DNA of 64,000 bases from Amanita rubescens (lineage: Eukaryota > Basidiomycota > Agaricomycetes > Agaricales > Amanitaceae), in contig WION01000006.1 in NCBI GenBank assembly GCA_015039365.1, positions 930,001 through 994,000 on the forward strand, written 5' to 3'. A model generated the notes under the pieces. The model did no database searches, was not told where the DNA came from, and worked only from the letters and a program-made list of their open reading frames with translations. Both the position numbers and the translations under genes were made by a program. Position 1 is the first letter of the stretch. Every line of letters begins with the position of its first letter. Below are positions 44,131-55,837 of the stretch, one piece after another.

Positions 44131-46891
44131 CTACAAGTTGCAATTTAGTACCTTATTATCTTTTGTACATTGTAGTATCGCTGCCTCTAGCTCCCCTTTC
44201 AACCGTTTCAACACATCGACCGCCGCCTTGATTTGTTCCTCAAGCTCCGGTGTCTTCGGAGTCTGCGCTTTCAGGTTCCGTACCGTCTGTCCCTGCTCTG
44301 CCACCTTGGCTTCTAGTTCCAACACTTCGGGAGATTTTGGACCGTCGACAACCGCAGCTGGTTTCGCGATGCCTTTCTTCTTACCCTTGACACCAGCTGC
44401 TGCTTTGTCTGCTTTGTTCGCTGTCTCCGCAGCTGCTTCGTTTCCTCCAAACTTCTGCTTCCATACCTCCGCCATACCGTCGTCGATCTTCTTGAACAGG
44501 TGTTCCGGAGTGCCTATCGTATGGCCACCGAGAATGTCATTTGAAAGAACCACGGGCACAGTCCGAGCCGGCGCATTCAGTTGTTTTAGTATGGCACCGG
44601 ATGTGGCGGGCATAAACGGATATACGAGGACGGAGAGCGCGTAGATCAGATTGATCGTGCGTAAGATGACTTGTGCGCATCGTTTCGGATTTCCTGCCAT
44701 CAATGCCTTGTTCAGCCCGGACGATTGAAGATAATTGTTTCCCCGTATTGAGATAAGCATCACGATTTGGAGACCCAAACGCAATTTGACAGCCTCCATG
44801 GCGTCAATGTAGTCTTTCAGTAGACCATTAATTGCCGTGACGAACTCTGCATCATGAGGATCATTCGGAGACAAGGGTCCCTCAGCATCACCGCTGTCCG
44901 GTATGACGCCTTTGTACTGTGATGACACAAATTTCAGGGTACGGTTGACAAAGTTTCCGAAGCTGCCGATTGTAAGGTAAATTTTCAACTGAAGAGCAAC
45001 CGACTCACTTGTTCAGCAGAACGTTGTTATTGGCCGCAATCTGAAAATCAGTCAGTTTATGTCATCGTTTACGCGGATATATTGACATACACAGTCTGCC
45101 CACGAGAACATGGCATCCGCAGTTTCTGGGCGCGTTGAGAGAAGGTAATACCTCCATACTGACGATGGAATCCCGGCATCCTTTGCCGCTGGTCCAAATA
45201 CACCGCGGTTTTTGCTCTTGGAGAATTTACCTCCTTCGTAATTCAAATACTCTAGAGGAGGTGGAAATCAACATGATCGCCACGCCATATGGTAGTATAT
45301 ACCTGTCGTAGATAGGTGGTGCAATTTCGTCCAATTCCGCCCATCGCCGATTTGCACTGACGGCCAGTATATAGTATGGAAATAGACATTATCTTTACCC
45401 ATGAACTGGTAAAGATTAACGTTTTCCGGGTTAAACCACCATTGCTCCCATTCGGGGAGGTAGTTGGCTGTTATACTTGGGTATCCGATAGGGGCATCAA
45501 ACTTGAGTGCGAGAATCAACGTTGAACATCATCGCATAGATAAAAGTGCGTACCCAAACATCTAGTTGAAATGAGCATTGGCATACGTAGGTAGGGGGCA
45601 AGCGGACTTACAGAGAACCTTTCCCTTCATTCCATATGTATCTTCCCCCTCTATAGGAACAGGTACTCCCCATGAAAGATCGCGAGTCAACGGAGTTGGC
45701 AACAAGCCGCTTCTGAGTCTCGCATCTACAATCTCTCCGTCGGTATTCATCGTCGCATTCACAGACCATTTTCCTTTCTTGTATGATTCTTTAATCCATT
45801 CTTCCGTCTTCGGCTGAATGACATCTAGTTTCAAATACATGTGCGCTGACGTTCGCCGTGTGATAATATGCGTCTTGTCAACGAGACAGCGAGGTTTTAT
45901 CAGTTCGACTGCGTCCAGTGTTCTGCTACACCCATCGCACTGATCACCACGGGCGTCCTATCGATGCATTAGACAAGTTTGTTGGGAGGTAACAGGCGAC
46001 GAACCTCATAGCCACAGTTAGGGCACGTCCCCTCGACAAACCGATCAGCTAAAAACCTTCATGACATTAGCACGAGAATAAGCACACTGGGCAATTTATC
46101 GTACTTCTGGCATCCTTCGCAGTATGTTTGTTCCTTGTTTTGTTTCTCCAGGTATCCATTCTTCAATAAATTAAGATATATACCTTGGGAGATTCTATAG
46201 TCTCGTGAGATAAGATTCATCAGAGTCGAGATGATGCGTACTTGCTATGCCAAGGTGTTGATGTCCGGCCAAAATAGTCAAATCTAGTACAAGTTAATCA
46301 AGAGCATATTGCCGGGTGATGTTTTAAACTTACCCAATATCAAACCACTCGTATGTTTCTTTATGAATTGGATAGTATTTATCACATAGTTGTTGGGTTG
46401 TGATGCCTTCCTTCAAGGCTTGTGTCTCCGTCGCCGTTCCATACTCGTCCGTACCGCAAATGTAAAGAGTGCGCCTGTTCCTTGCCCCTGTATATACTCA
46501 GTAATGCTGGGACGACTTCTTCACAGGACATACGGCTATAACTGAAGATGGTGTTTCCGTCAATGCTGTTGTCATTCTGAAAGCTTCGAACTCACCGACT
46601 ATAAACATCAGCGCTTAGAGTGCTTCCGATAATATTTCCTTGTATTCATTAGCTAGATCATTCTCAGAAATCAGACTGCTCACCAAGATGTGGAACATTG
46701 TTGCAGTAAGGCAGGGCGGATGTGATCAGAATATTCTTTTCCCCTTCTATGGGAACACTGGAAAGTGATGTCGAACGCAGTCAGCAATGACCAACGTTGC
46801 AAAAGAAGAGTGAAGCTATTCACACGGGTGACGAGCCTGGTTCACCTACTGTCCTTAGAATGCCCTCCGCCTCTCTTATCTTCTGTGTCAT
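44131..46891 (-). CDS. MES1: Methionyl-tRNA synthetase, cytosolic
   Basis: A class I aminoacyl-tRNA synthetase charging tRNA-Met. The start at 46891 gives [20 protein letters not shown]; an intron then joins [20 protein letters not shown] and NVPHLG (HIGH motif region, near 46690). [20 protein letters not shown] and TFEWFDIGFDYFGRT-type sequence follow across small exons. Zinc-site cysteines are near 45910-46020 (CDGC and CPNCGYE-like). [29 protein letters not shown] and [13 protein letters not shown] come next. The KMSKS motif is [11 protein letters not shown] near 45210. The anticodon-binding helices (44131-44988) include [18 protein letters not shown] and [20 protein letters not shown]. 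The C-terminus carries a Lys/Ala-rich linker and a coiled coil [20 protein letters not shown], like a WHEP-style or tRNA-binding appendix. It is divergently arranged with the OPT gene. Confidence 0.93.
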
Positions 46892-47113
46892 TGTTGAAGA
46901 ATCTATTGTCGATCGAAATGACCTTCGTAGAGTATAATACAAGGGGCGATGAATATGGATCTTGGGTGGAATGCCTAGATCTAAACGGTATATGTGGTCG
47001 AGTGACTTGAATCTCGATAGCAAATCTTAGAAGGTACAAACAACACCCAACAACGCGGCCGTCAATAATACTACTCCGGTCCAGCGTATCTGCATGGTTG
47101 AGCGTGATTAGCC

Positions 47114-49617
47114 ATGACATTGACCAGGTTGGTGAAGTGAGCTTACCAATATTTCGTATTGTGGTATGGAATTGATTGCGTGCAATTAGATGGCTACGTC
47201 GCGACTCTCAGCAAACGTCTAATTCGCAACCAGAGTTCACTGTCACTGCTGTGTTCATTGGTTTGGCAATTGGATGTCTCGTCTGCTTTACCAATCTTAG
47301 CCTTGGACTGCAGTCAGGATGGATATCAATGTACGTGATACTACTACCAATCCGTCATCAACTGAACGCTCTGAAAGGATGTCCATCCAATCGGCACTTA
47401 TTGGCTTCTTAATATCCCGCATGCTTCCGAAGCCCCTCACGCCGCAAGAAATCATCGTAGTACAGACGACCGCTGTCGCTACTGGTACTATGCCTCTTGC
47501 GGCAGGATTTGTCGGAATTCTCCCAGCATTACGACTACTTGACGAAGAGCGTGACGGGACGCCACCACTAAACCTTACGTGGTTATCTACCATTGCTTGG
47601 TCTTTCGCTGTAGCATATTTTGGGTAAGCTTTCGGGTCGAAGGATCCTGAATATTTCAAATTCATAATGTTTTCAGTGTTTTTCTCTCACCACCATTGCG
47701 AAAGCAAGTTGTGCGTCATCCCCCCCAAGATTTTGTTCAAGAAGCTTCATTTTTCTGTAGATCATCGAGGAACAACTTCCTTTCCCATCGGGCACTGCCA
47801 CTGCCCAGCTTATATCTGTGCTACACCAGTTACCTTCACCGGATGAATCGGTCAGGCGACGCCGAGGATACCGACCATTAGACTTAGAAGATGAAATAGA
47901 ACCAGTCGCCGCTTCCTATCCGGATGTTTTAGAAGACGATCCCGAAGACGATGCAGCTGAGCGAGAGACTGTTCAGAAAGAGGGTTGGCACGACCTCAGA
48001 TGGAGTTTTGCTGTCTCTGGCTTTGTTTCTGTAAGTCGTATTGCTACGACATTGCGCTATGTGGTGCTCACTATGAAATAAGCTAGCTTCGTATTTCTTC
48101 CCTGCTCTCTTTGCCATTCCATTGTTTGGGACCTACCTGGCCAACGAATGGCTGTGGTATTTTTCTCCTAGTCTTTCATATGTCGGACAAGGTAAGTTGT
48201 TAGTTTATCGCCAGTCTTTAATACGAACGTCTGTCAGGAATTATAATAGGATTCCCAACTACTTTCAGCATGAACCTGGTAAGTAAACTGTCCATCCATG
48301 TGTAATCGAAACAATATCGAATTAGGGCATGCTCGCCGGTTGGGGAATCTTGTCACCTTTAGCCAAGTTCTCTGGTTGGGCACCAGGCCCCGTTGGCGAT
48401 ATGGCTAATGGCGCACGTGGCTGGATCCTATGGGTATCATTGGGTATTATGTGTACAGACAGCTTGATTTCCCTCCTACCCATCATCTTTGAGTACGCAA
48501 GAGATTTGGTGAATCGAGGAAGGCATCACGAAGAGCCTGATACAAAGGAAAACCGTGAAACGGAGACGCCAGATCGATTGGTCCCTGTCTCGTGGGTTAT
48601 ATCGGGGCTTCTGGCAAGCATCATTGTCGGCACTATCCTTGTCTGGCTCGTATTCGGTAAAGAGCATATCAGTCCTTGGGCCATCAACCTTGGGTTTGTG
48701 CTCGGTGGGCTGCTAAGTGTCATTGGGTTAGCCTCTTTACTTATAATGATGTAATCATTCATTCATATTCTGACAGAGTCCGCGCTCTCGGAGAGACAGA
48801 TCTAAATCCTGTTTCTGGTTTGGGCAAGGTTTCACAGCTGTTTTTTGCGTGGATTCAGCCGGGAAATATAGTTGCTAATATAATTGCGGGAGGCGTTGCA
48901 GAGGCTGGTGCCCAACAGTGAGTATCTTGATGAATGGTGAACGATAAATTTTACGTGTGGCGTTCAGAGCAGGCGATTTGATGCAAGACCTCAAGACTGG
49001 GCATCTTTGCCATGCGTCACCCAGAGCCCAATTCTTTGGTCAGATAATTGGATCGACGGTATCGATTCTAGTGACAACAACGGCATACATGTTGTACAAT
49101 CGTGCATATGTCATACCTGGACCATCGTTTCCAGCACCAACTGCCTATATGTGGCTTAGCCTCGCAAGATTACTGCGTATGTCCAGTATCTATCTCGTGT
49201 TTCTTCGCTTGAGCTAGCTTTCTAGGTGATGGGCAGCTGCCCGAGAACAGCGGATCATTCATGCTCTCCTTCTCCTTAATTTTTGGAGCTATATCGGCAG
49301 TGAAAACCTATGCTTCATCCCGGCAATTAAGATATGCGAAATGGATTCCATCCGGTGTCGCGTTTGCGATTGGGTTCCTAAACACCCCGTCTTTCTCTAT
49401 GGCACGATTGATCGGGGGCATTCTAGAATATGTATATCGCACGCGGTATACCAAGGGCGGAAATGACATTCGACTTGTGGTAATCGCAAGTGGGTTTGTT
49501 CTAGGGGAGGGCGTGATTAGCATTGTTTCGCTTATTTTACGGACACTCGGAGTTGGTGTGCTTAGCTGTTGGGGGTGTGGCCACGGGCAATGCGGAGGGT
49601 GTCCTGTAGCTGCCTGA
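47114..49617 (+). CDS. OPT-family oligopeptide/metal-chelate transporter
   Basis: A proton-coupled transporter of the OPT superfamily, plasma or organelle membrane. A probable start at 47114 (MTLTR) joins by an intron to WLRRDSQQTSNSQPEFTVTA. Typical segments follow: VFIGLAIGCLVCFTNLSLGL then QSGWISM, ISRMLPKPLTPQEIIVVQTT, AVATGTMPLAAGFVGILPAL, and IIEEQLPFPSGTATAQLI with its conserved P-F-P-S-G. A large acidic cytosolic loop (about 47850-47980) precedes WHDLRWSFAVSGFVS. GIIIGFPTTFSMNLGMLAGW, GARGWILWVSLGIMCTDSLI and PVSGLGKVSQLFFAWIQPGN then IVANIIAGGVAEAGAQQAGD match the second half. The end is unusual: LSCWGCGHGQCGGCPVAA, a cluster of four Cys and one His at the C-terminus. The OPT call is firm; the substrate is unknown. 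Confidence 0.9.
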
Positions 49618-49746
49618 TGTCTTTTTTATCAAAACACGTCGCTTCCACGTCACCCTACCTCATGCCATATTTGTTTCATCCGTTTACCATAAATTCGTGG
49701 AGTCACAGCTTTTCGGGCTCCTACCTTTCACCGTACAACGAGAACC

Positions 49747-50815
49747 ATGCTCTGGGACAGTCACAGTCGCGTCCAGCTTTCCAAGATCACGGCTTTAACG
49801 TTTGATAAACATTCTCAAGCGGTTGGCAGAAGAACAAAAGTCCCACAGCTCGTATGCAAGGGAAAACCATGCGATTTGTACCAACCAGAAGCCGTCCACT
49901 GCCGTAGACTATCGGGGGGCTCCGGCACGGACATTGATTGGAAAGTGAGCATAGCCGTTCTTCTGACCTTCAAGTTCTAACTTGCTGCATTTCAGTGCGA
50001 AGCGGACCTTCCTGACGCTTTGCGATTTGGAAAAGTTGAAGTCAGTTGTGAAGGATGGTCAGGTCCTGGTGACCCCTTTGTGGTGAAAGGTGCGCCCTTG
50101 TGCGGTTTAATTGATACAGGGACTCATAATCCGCAGGGTCATGTTCGCTCGAGTACAGGCTAGTTGAAGTACCTGGCGCTTTGCGGGGTTCCAGGTCAAA
50201 GGCAGGCTGGACGTGTACGTATACATCATACATGTTAACATTCCTAAGCGCTAACAGCTTCTCCTCGACTGTAAAGCGGAAGACCTGTTCTCGACACTTT
50301 TCACCATCATATGGATTGCGGTCGTGTTCTACATTGCTTATACCTTCATCCTCAATTTCTTCACCACCAGAAATAACTCTAGGCAGCCAGGGTCTCAATA
50401 TTCGAGCAGACCTAGTAGACCCGGCGGTGGAGGTGGTGGTAGTGGCGGCGACACGTACCGAGGGAACTTCCCTGGTGGTTATGACGAGCCCCCTCCACCA
50501 TACACGGACGATCGTCAGAAGAGGAATGAATCAGCCGAAGGCTGGAGGCCAGGTTTCTGGAGCGGTGCTGCGCTGGGGGGCCTTGCGACTCACCTATTTA
50601 ATCGTAACTCATCGCAGCCTCAGGCACAACCCGATAGAGCTGCACCTTATGATTGGGAACGGGAAAGGTCTTTCCAGATTCCTTTCGTCTCTCGTCCATT
50701 GCGGCGAGCGGCACCATCCCAGCCTGCGCGGAATGACGATGACAGAGGGGAAGGCTCGTCGAATCTTGGCTCTATGAGGAGAAGCACAGGATATGGTGGC
50801 ACTAATGTACGTTGA
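49747..50815 (+). CDS. SARAF (TMEM66) homologue, store-operated Ca2+ entry regulator
   Basis: An ER membrane protein family that in animals damps store-operated calcium entry. The luminal part reads VQLSKITALTFDKHSQAVGR, VPQLVCKGKPCDLYQPEAVH and CRRLSGGSGTDIDWK. An intron then joins CEADLPDALRFGKVEVSCEG and the GSCSLEYRLVE motif. The single membrane span is LFSTLFTIIWIAVVFYIAYT (near 50280-50345). The cytosolic tail is Gly/Pro/Arg-rich (SRPSRPGGGGGGSGGDTYRG, then FPGGYDEPPPPY) and ends STGYGGTNVR at 50815. No clear signal peptide was found ahead of the Met at 49747, so an upstream first exon is likely. The conserved cysteines of the luminal domain are present. Confidence 0.8.
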
Positions 50816-51023
50816 AATGTCTGTTTGGTTTACCGTTTTTTTTTTTGCTTCTGGAATCTGTATTTCATCCGAGATAAGATTACGCTGGTGTGAAGTAAGA
50901 CTATCATATTAGTGTGGTGCAACTAAGACATCCTCTCTCATTCTGCTCTTCCACGTATGAATCCGCTCTGCTAGCTCAGCTCATTCTCTGACCATAGTAT
51001 TCCTGACAGATTGTGAGCTCGTC

Positions 51024-51941
51024 ATGTCGCAGAACAATAGCGGCGTCCGAGTAGGCAACCAGCTCCAAGCCTCTCCTTCTGGTGGTGGGCCTCCGCTTTA
51101 TTCAGAGCCGAGACAAGCCAGTTCAAAGCCAAAAAAGCGCCGAGGTCTATCGAACTCGGAACTCGTTGAACTGGGCTTGCACTTGAGCGACGAAGACATC
51201 CTTCGGGACGAAAATTGGATCTGTTGGAAATCCCGGATATTGAACCTGCTTGACATAGCCGATCTAAGAGGCTACCCCCTGGGCCAGATTCCGCAGCCCG
51301 ACAAGGATCGCGAGCCTGACGAATACGAGATTTGGGATGAACGCGATCAGGAAGCGTTCTACATTCTTTTTCGCAACATTAGCCATCAACAGTTACTACA
51401 TATACCGGCGGTCAGCTACACCCAGGACATGACGTCGGCGGAATTATGGAACAGTCTACGACAGATTAATGAAAACCATTCTTGGTTGGCGGTGGGGTTG
51501 AAGATGCGAAAATTTTACAGTGCACGAGCCGGAGAAGGCTCCGACATAGAAAAACATCTATCCGACTTGCAGAAACTCCGCCTCGAATTGGCCGATGCAA
51601 ATCATCATATTAAGGATGATCTCTTCAACTGCATCGTCGTCACAAGTTTACCTCCGTCGTGGGATGACTATACGGCGCATATTAGGGGTTTGCTATCTTT
51701 TCAAGGCGAGACGGGCATCAGTACACCGAGATTAGTCAGAATGCTGGTGTACAAGTATCGACATGGTCTCAAACCTAGTAGCACCAAGAAGCGCAAACGG
51801 GAAGGCGAGGCCTGTGGGATCTGCCGAAAAGACAATCACATCGCTGACGAGTGCCGTTGGAAGAGCGTAGGCTATTGCACTCACTGCAAACGAGGCGGTC
51901 ATTGGACCAGAAAATGCTGGTCGAAAGGAAGGTCAGGTTGA
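51024..51941 (+). CDS. Copia-type Gag (UBN2-like) protein with two zinc knuckles
   Basis: A retrotransposon Gag-like protein. After a basic leader (RQASSKPKKRRGLSNSELVE) the capsid-like region reads ENWICWKSRILNLLDIADLR, SAELWNSLRQINE and KMRKFYSARAGEGSDIEKHL then LQKLRLELADANHHIKDDLF. It continues IVVTSLPPSWDDYTAHI, the order seen in Ty1/copia Gag (UBN2). Two CCHC knuckles follow at residues about 270-300: CGICRKDNHIADEC and CTHCKRGGHWTRKC (each C-x2-C-x4-H-x4-C). The ORF is fully open over 305 residues. No protease, integrase or reverse transcriptase follows, and no long terminal repeats were seen. A GTCAGG donor near 51933 could splice to the next ORF at about 52065. This is either a domesticated Gag or the Gag part of a non-autonomous element. 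Confidence 0.75.
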   Translation: MSQNNSGVRVGNQLQASPSGGGPPLYSEPRQASSKPKKRRGLSNSELVELGLHLSDEDILRDENWICWKSRILNLLDIADLRGYPLGQIPQPDKDREPDEYEIWDERDQEAFYILFRNISHQQLLHIPAVSYTQDMTSAELWNSLRQINENHSWLAVGLKMRKFYSARAGEGSDIEKHLSDLQKLRLELADANHHIKDDLFNCIVVTSLPPSWDDYTAHIRGLLSFQGETGISTPRLVRMLVYKYRHGLKPSSTKKRKREGEACGICRKDNHIADECRWKSVGYCTHCKRGGHWTRKCWSKGRSG

Positions 51942-52063
51942 GAAGGTGGATTTATTAGTCAGCCTCTTTTTGTACAGTACGACCATGGAGCTGGATGCAG
52001 GAGACATCGTGGTATTATTGCCGCCCTAAAATATCAAAATTGATTGACCGTCTTTAGGTCAGG

Positions 52064-53023
52064 CGAAAGAGAAAGAGGCATTTGATTAGCAGCGCATATA
52101 ACTGTTGTTTGCTATGCAAAAACCCAGAAGAGGCCACTTTAACAACTGATGTTCAATTTTCTGCTACATATACCAACACCACCGAAGTCCAAGCTTCTCC
52201 AGAACCTGCGTCGGACGTTTTACAAGATTTGGCATCGCAAGTCTATGCTGCTAGTGGGCCTCTTCCCGCAATTCTGGACGAAATGACTGTTACGTCCAAC
52301 TCGGACCATGTTGAAAACTTGGTGACCGTAGATACTTTCCTCAAGCGGCGTGTAAGGCCCAGGAAGTATAGAGCGCGATTCAACAAGCTCACTAACGTGG
52401 AGGAAGACGAAGACGAAGTGGAATGCTTGCATTTACGCACTAGACGAATTCAAAGAACTATCGCTTCTAGCCCAGCTCCGGGAACTTCTGATTCTAACGC
52501 TCTCCATTCGATCCACAAAGATCGCCACCGCAAGTTTCGCAGACCAAAGCGAAATCGTCTGGCAGAAAAGCTTCTGACCGCAGTAATGATGACGAGTGGC
52601 GAACCCAATGAAGAACTATTACAGTCCGGAGCTGACGACGAAAACCCAAGAATTCCCTTATCGATGGTTGCTGTACCGCGACCCTCGACTATATCAAAGC
52701 CGAGAAAGTGGTGCTTGGTTGATCCCAGAAAAGTGGCGACACCTTTTCGCGCCTCTGTATTTCGAACGACAGGAGAAGGGAGGGCGTTGGCAGAAACTCC
52801 AATGTCATATGAACGTTTCGCGCATCAGAGATTTGAAGTGGTTCGCGAAACGAATAACGACGGAGTGGTAGAGTGCTGGAGAGGGGAGCCAAGTTCTCCG
52901 TGCGAAAGGCGCCGCGCAGCGAAAAGATCTGAATCGGACGCAATCAGTACCATTTATCAGCCTCCCAAGTCGAAGAAACGCACGAAAAAACCGCGGTACA
53001 TCCCTATTTGTTTCGGAGGCTGA
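52064..53023 (+). CDS. Unknown ORF downstream of Gag (possibly its second exon)
   Basis: An open frame of about 313 residues with no family I recognise. It has a CCLLCKNPEE phrase at its start, an acidic patch NVEEDEDEVECLH, and strongly basic stretches (KDRHRKFRRPKRNRLAEKLL; the end is KSKKRTKKPRYIPICFGG). If the frame upstream of MISSAYNCC is used, RRKRKRHL can be joined to the Gag ORF by a candidate intron (about 51933-52064), giving one protein of about 620 residues. The residue mix suggests a nucleic-acid-binding protein. Its only link to a transposon is position. Confidence 0.45.
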   Translation, partial: RKRKRHLISSAYNCCLLCKNPEEATLTTDVQFSATYTNTTEVQASPEPASDVLQDLASQVYAASGPLPAILDEMTVTSNSDHVENLVTVDTFLKRRVRPRKYRARFNKLTNVEEDEDEVECLHLRTRRIQRTIASSPAPGTSDSNALHSIHKDRHRKFRRPKRNRLAEKLLTAVMMTSGEPNEELLQSGADDENPRIPLSMVAVPRPSTISKPRKWCLVDPRKVATPFRASVFRTTGEGRALAETPMSYERFAHQRFEVVRETNNDGVVECWRGEPSSPCERRRAAKRSESDAISTIYQPPKSKKRTKKPRYIPICFGG

Positions 53024-53248
53024 CTGATCCTTATAGTTGGCAGGGGGAAGTCAAACACGAATGCTCAGACTTTGAGCTCGTCACAACGCGCCCCTGCCGC
53101 ATCTGACTGTGGACGAAAGCCTCTGGATATGGTTCCCGTACTAATCAAGTCGCGTACAAGCGATTGAAGTGAAAATCAGCTTGCTCCAGTAAATGCGCAT
53201 ATAATACTAATAGAAGACAAATCTCATCGATTGTGACAACAATAACTG

Positions 53249-53976
53249 TCATGATACACCTGCACCGAGTGGACTGGGTATCTCGTTTCCTTCTCTATCG
53301 CAACACGGCACAGTTGCTCCTGGCACCATCATCTCGACACTTTCTGGTGATCTCCATTTATCAGAAAACTGGTTTCCAATATGCCAAAAGTCTGGAATTG
53401 GAAGTGGGGGAAGTTCAGGAATCCTTTTTGCATCATTGAGAAGCTGCTCGTACGATAGTTAAATAGTCTTTTAAATTTAATAGAGAATCGTACTTTGAGA
53501 GCTTCAAAAACCCAAGTTGTACACCGCCATTCTGGACGGTCTTCCGCGTACTTTGGAATATCCACGTTTCTTACAATCTCTTCGACCGTCTGGTCTTCTC
53601 CGAGAGATTCTCTGGGCTCTATCACCCCGACCAACATCAAAGCGACGAGTCTCATCCTTAACGGCGTGTCTCCAACCGTCGCATCGTCTTTCTCGACCCG
53701 AAGCTCCCATGAAATGCGTCCTTTGCCTCTTTCATCGGCGACGGGTACGTTCACTACATGATATTTTGACGCGGTTTTGCTCTCGAATTCCGGTGCTGCG
53801 GACTTGGAGAGAACGTATCTGAGGCGGCGCGACACGCGTGCGACCGTGGTGCTAGGGCTTGGATCAGGCAGGACGATCAGGGCGGTATGGTACCTCCCCG
53901 GACTGGTTGGCCTGGGCGTCCGTGCATAGTATGCAATGTACAGATTGCGTCGATTGGCAGTGCTTTGGTTTCGCAT
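53249..53976 (-). CDS. DUF6914-like hypothetical protein
   Basis: A protein of unknown function with a fungal-type pattern: RRNLYIAYYARTPRPTSPGR then YHTALIVLP at the N-terminus. WELRVEKDDATVGDTPLRMR is followed by LVALMLVGVIEPRESLGEDQ, and EEIVRNVDIPKYAEDRPEWR by CTTWVFEALK. This order (Y-I-A-Y-YAR, H-ALIV, WRC-W) is what I recall for DUF6914, a family of agaricomycete proteins resembling papain-like or amidase folds; that recollection is not checked. An intron at about 53457-53505 leads to QLLNDAKRIPELPPLPIPDF and a C-terminal tail ending GAGVS. The start Met at 53976 gives MRNQSTANRR. Confidence 0.6.
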
Positions 53977-55439
53977 GCTGTTGTTCTCAAGGTTCTAGTC
54001 TTGTGTAATGGATGAACAGGACACTTACCAATCATATTGTTACTGAGATGGGAACGCGGGAACGTCGACTCTGGACATCAACCTCAACTTCTGCAGAATC
54101 TGCAACACACATGTAAGTACACGTAAAGTTTATCATAGGGCTTGGTCTATAACAATGAGGCCTTGCCAAGCGCCTTATTTGTATACTGCAATCGTCAACG
54201 ATTTTTAAAAATTCTCCTCGTTCCAGTCTTGGACAACGCCTCTTCCACCTGCGGGCAGATGTAACTGCACCAGTTGCAGTACTTCAAAACTTGGAGGACT
54301 TTATGCGATCGGAAGCAGATGATCAAAACTGTCCAGTAGCGATTTTGCTAGCTCGTTCATGCGAGCTGGTGTAGACGCCACTGCTATGATGACTGTGTCG
54401 CCAATCCCCACATCTCCGATTCCCTACTATGCCAGGCTTTCTAAAGATGCTGAAAGGGACACAACGCGCAACATTACGAACGATCCACCACCATGGAGCG
54501 CCGCACCTGAGCCTATGACGCTGAGCTCGCAGCTTTCGGAATGACGATGGTAACGTGGGGATGTGAAGCCATTCACCGACAATAAGGACACCATTTCGGG
54601 CGCCTTTGATACTACAACTAGAACATCTCGCTACGTATAGACCGCCACATCCGCATCGCGTGGTGCTGGTACGTGGCATCGAAAGAAATAGACGAGACCA
54701 TTTAGCCAAGACAGGACAAAGCAACATCGTCGTCCGCCCGGGCGTCCTACGCGAGCACTTTATTAAAGCCGAAAAGGAATTTATGATCAAATGGTGGCGG
54801 CGCCGTGCCAAAGTACCGTCATGCATAGGAAAAAACTGGCTCTAACTCCGTCGCAAAGGCAAATCTTTCAACCAACTCCTCTTTCTTTTGGATCCATCCG
54901 ACGGTGATGTTGGCATGATGGCTCGTATCATGCGCACTCTGACTAACCATGCACTAACAGGTGAATCTGACAACGTGCGGCAAGTAATCGCACCCCTTCT
55001 CTCCGAGAAAAAGAATGCAGACCTCCTCGTCAGATCCCTGAAAGAAAACCCAACGGCCGCCACATTTGAAGACCTTCCCGTACCTTTTGTGCCGCTTGTT
55101 TCACCGCCTATGCTTAGTTAACCTTTGACTACGTACATCTCGCTCCTCGTGCGTCTTACCGCACGTATAAGCCTCTCGAGTCGACTACTTAGACATGCAA
55201 AGCCTACGATACCCTCAAACCTCGTTTTTGTTCAACAAAAAAAAAGACTACCTGTTACGAAATAGTGCTTACTTCTCACGCCTGTTCAACATCAACAGTT
55301 CTCCTTAACACGTCATGTAAGTGAAAGCCCAATAACAGAAAGAGAGAGATTTTGCTCATTCCGTCCGTATAGGAGTACTCTTACATCACGGTCACAGCCG
55401 GTTGCAGTCAAGTCTCGCCAAAAACGTAAAATTGCAAGG
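53977..55439. other. Region of fragmentary frames
   Basis: Several short plus-strand frames give protein-like text: SILLA-type sequence near 54300-54350, RPGVLREHFIKAEKEFMIKW near 54745-54800, and MARIMRTLTNHALTGESDNV near 54915-54975. They sit in different frames with stops between, and no clean splice model connects them. It may be a decayed gene. No known family was recognised. Confidence 0.35.
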
Positions 55440-55757
55440 ATGTCGCTTGGCTACGTCGTACCTTACAAGTCCCTTCTCGATTACACACAGAAGAAAAACC
55501 TAACAGCGCACCACAAAAGGCCTTTGGGAAATAGTGGCCTAATAAGCATGGCGATCTCGCATATTGAACGTGAAATAGGCGGCGGGCTATTCCTGCACTG
55601 GGTGAAGGATGGCTCCGATGATATCCCCCTCCTCGCCGTCGCCACTAACACAAAGTCTAGGTTGATGGCTATGGGAACACCTGAACGAATTCAAGCGCTG
55701 AAATCTGCATTGGGCATGGAGGATGACCCCCAGTGGTTGAGCTGTCGTAATGGTTGA
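55440..55757 (+). CDS. Small hypothetical protein
   Basis: An open frame of 105 residues starting MSLGYVVPYKSLLDYTQKKN and including SGLISMAISHIEREIGGGLF then ALGMEDDPQWL. No motif or family was recognised. It could be the last exon of a longer gene to the left, since a T-rich stretch with an AG precedes it. Confidence 0.3.
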   Translation: MSLGYVVPYKSLLDYTQKKNLTAHHKRPLGNSGLISMAISHIEREIGGGLFLHWVKDGSDDIPLLAVATNTKSRLMAMGTPERIQALKSALGMEDDPQWLSCRNG

Positions 55758-55837
55758 GTGGCAATGGCACATTGTAAATCAGCGGGATTCCAAGTTCTCT
55801 CAGAGTAATTCATCGAATATACACGTAGTAGACGAGA

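Noticed and set aside
51014..53083. 11-bp direct repeat TGAGCTCGTCA flanking the Gag region as a target-site duplication
   Set aside because: It is longer than the usual 5-bp Copia duplication, includes the first base of the Gag start codon, and no LTRs adjoin it. Kept only as a remark.
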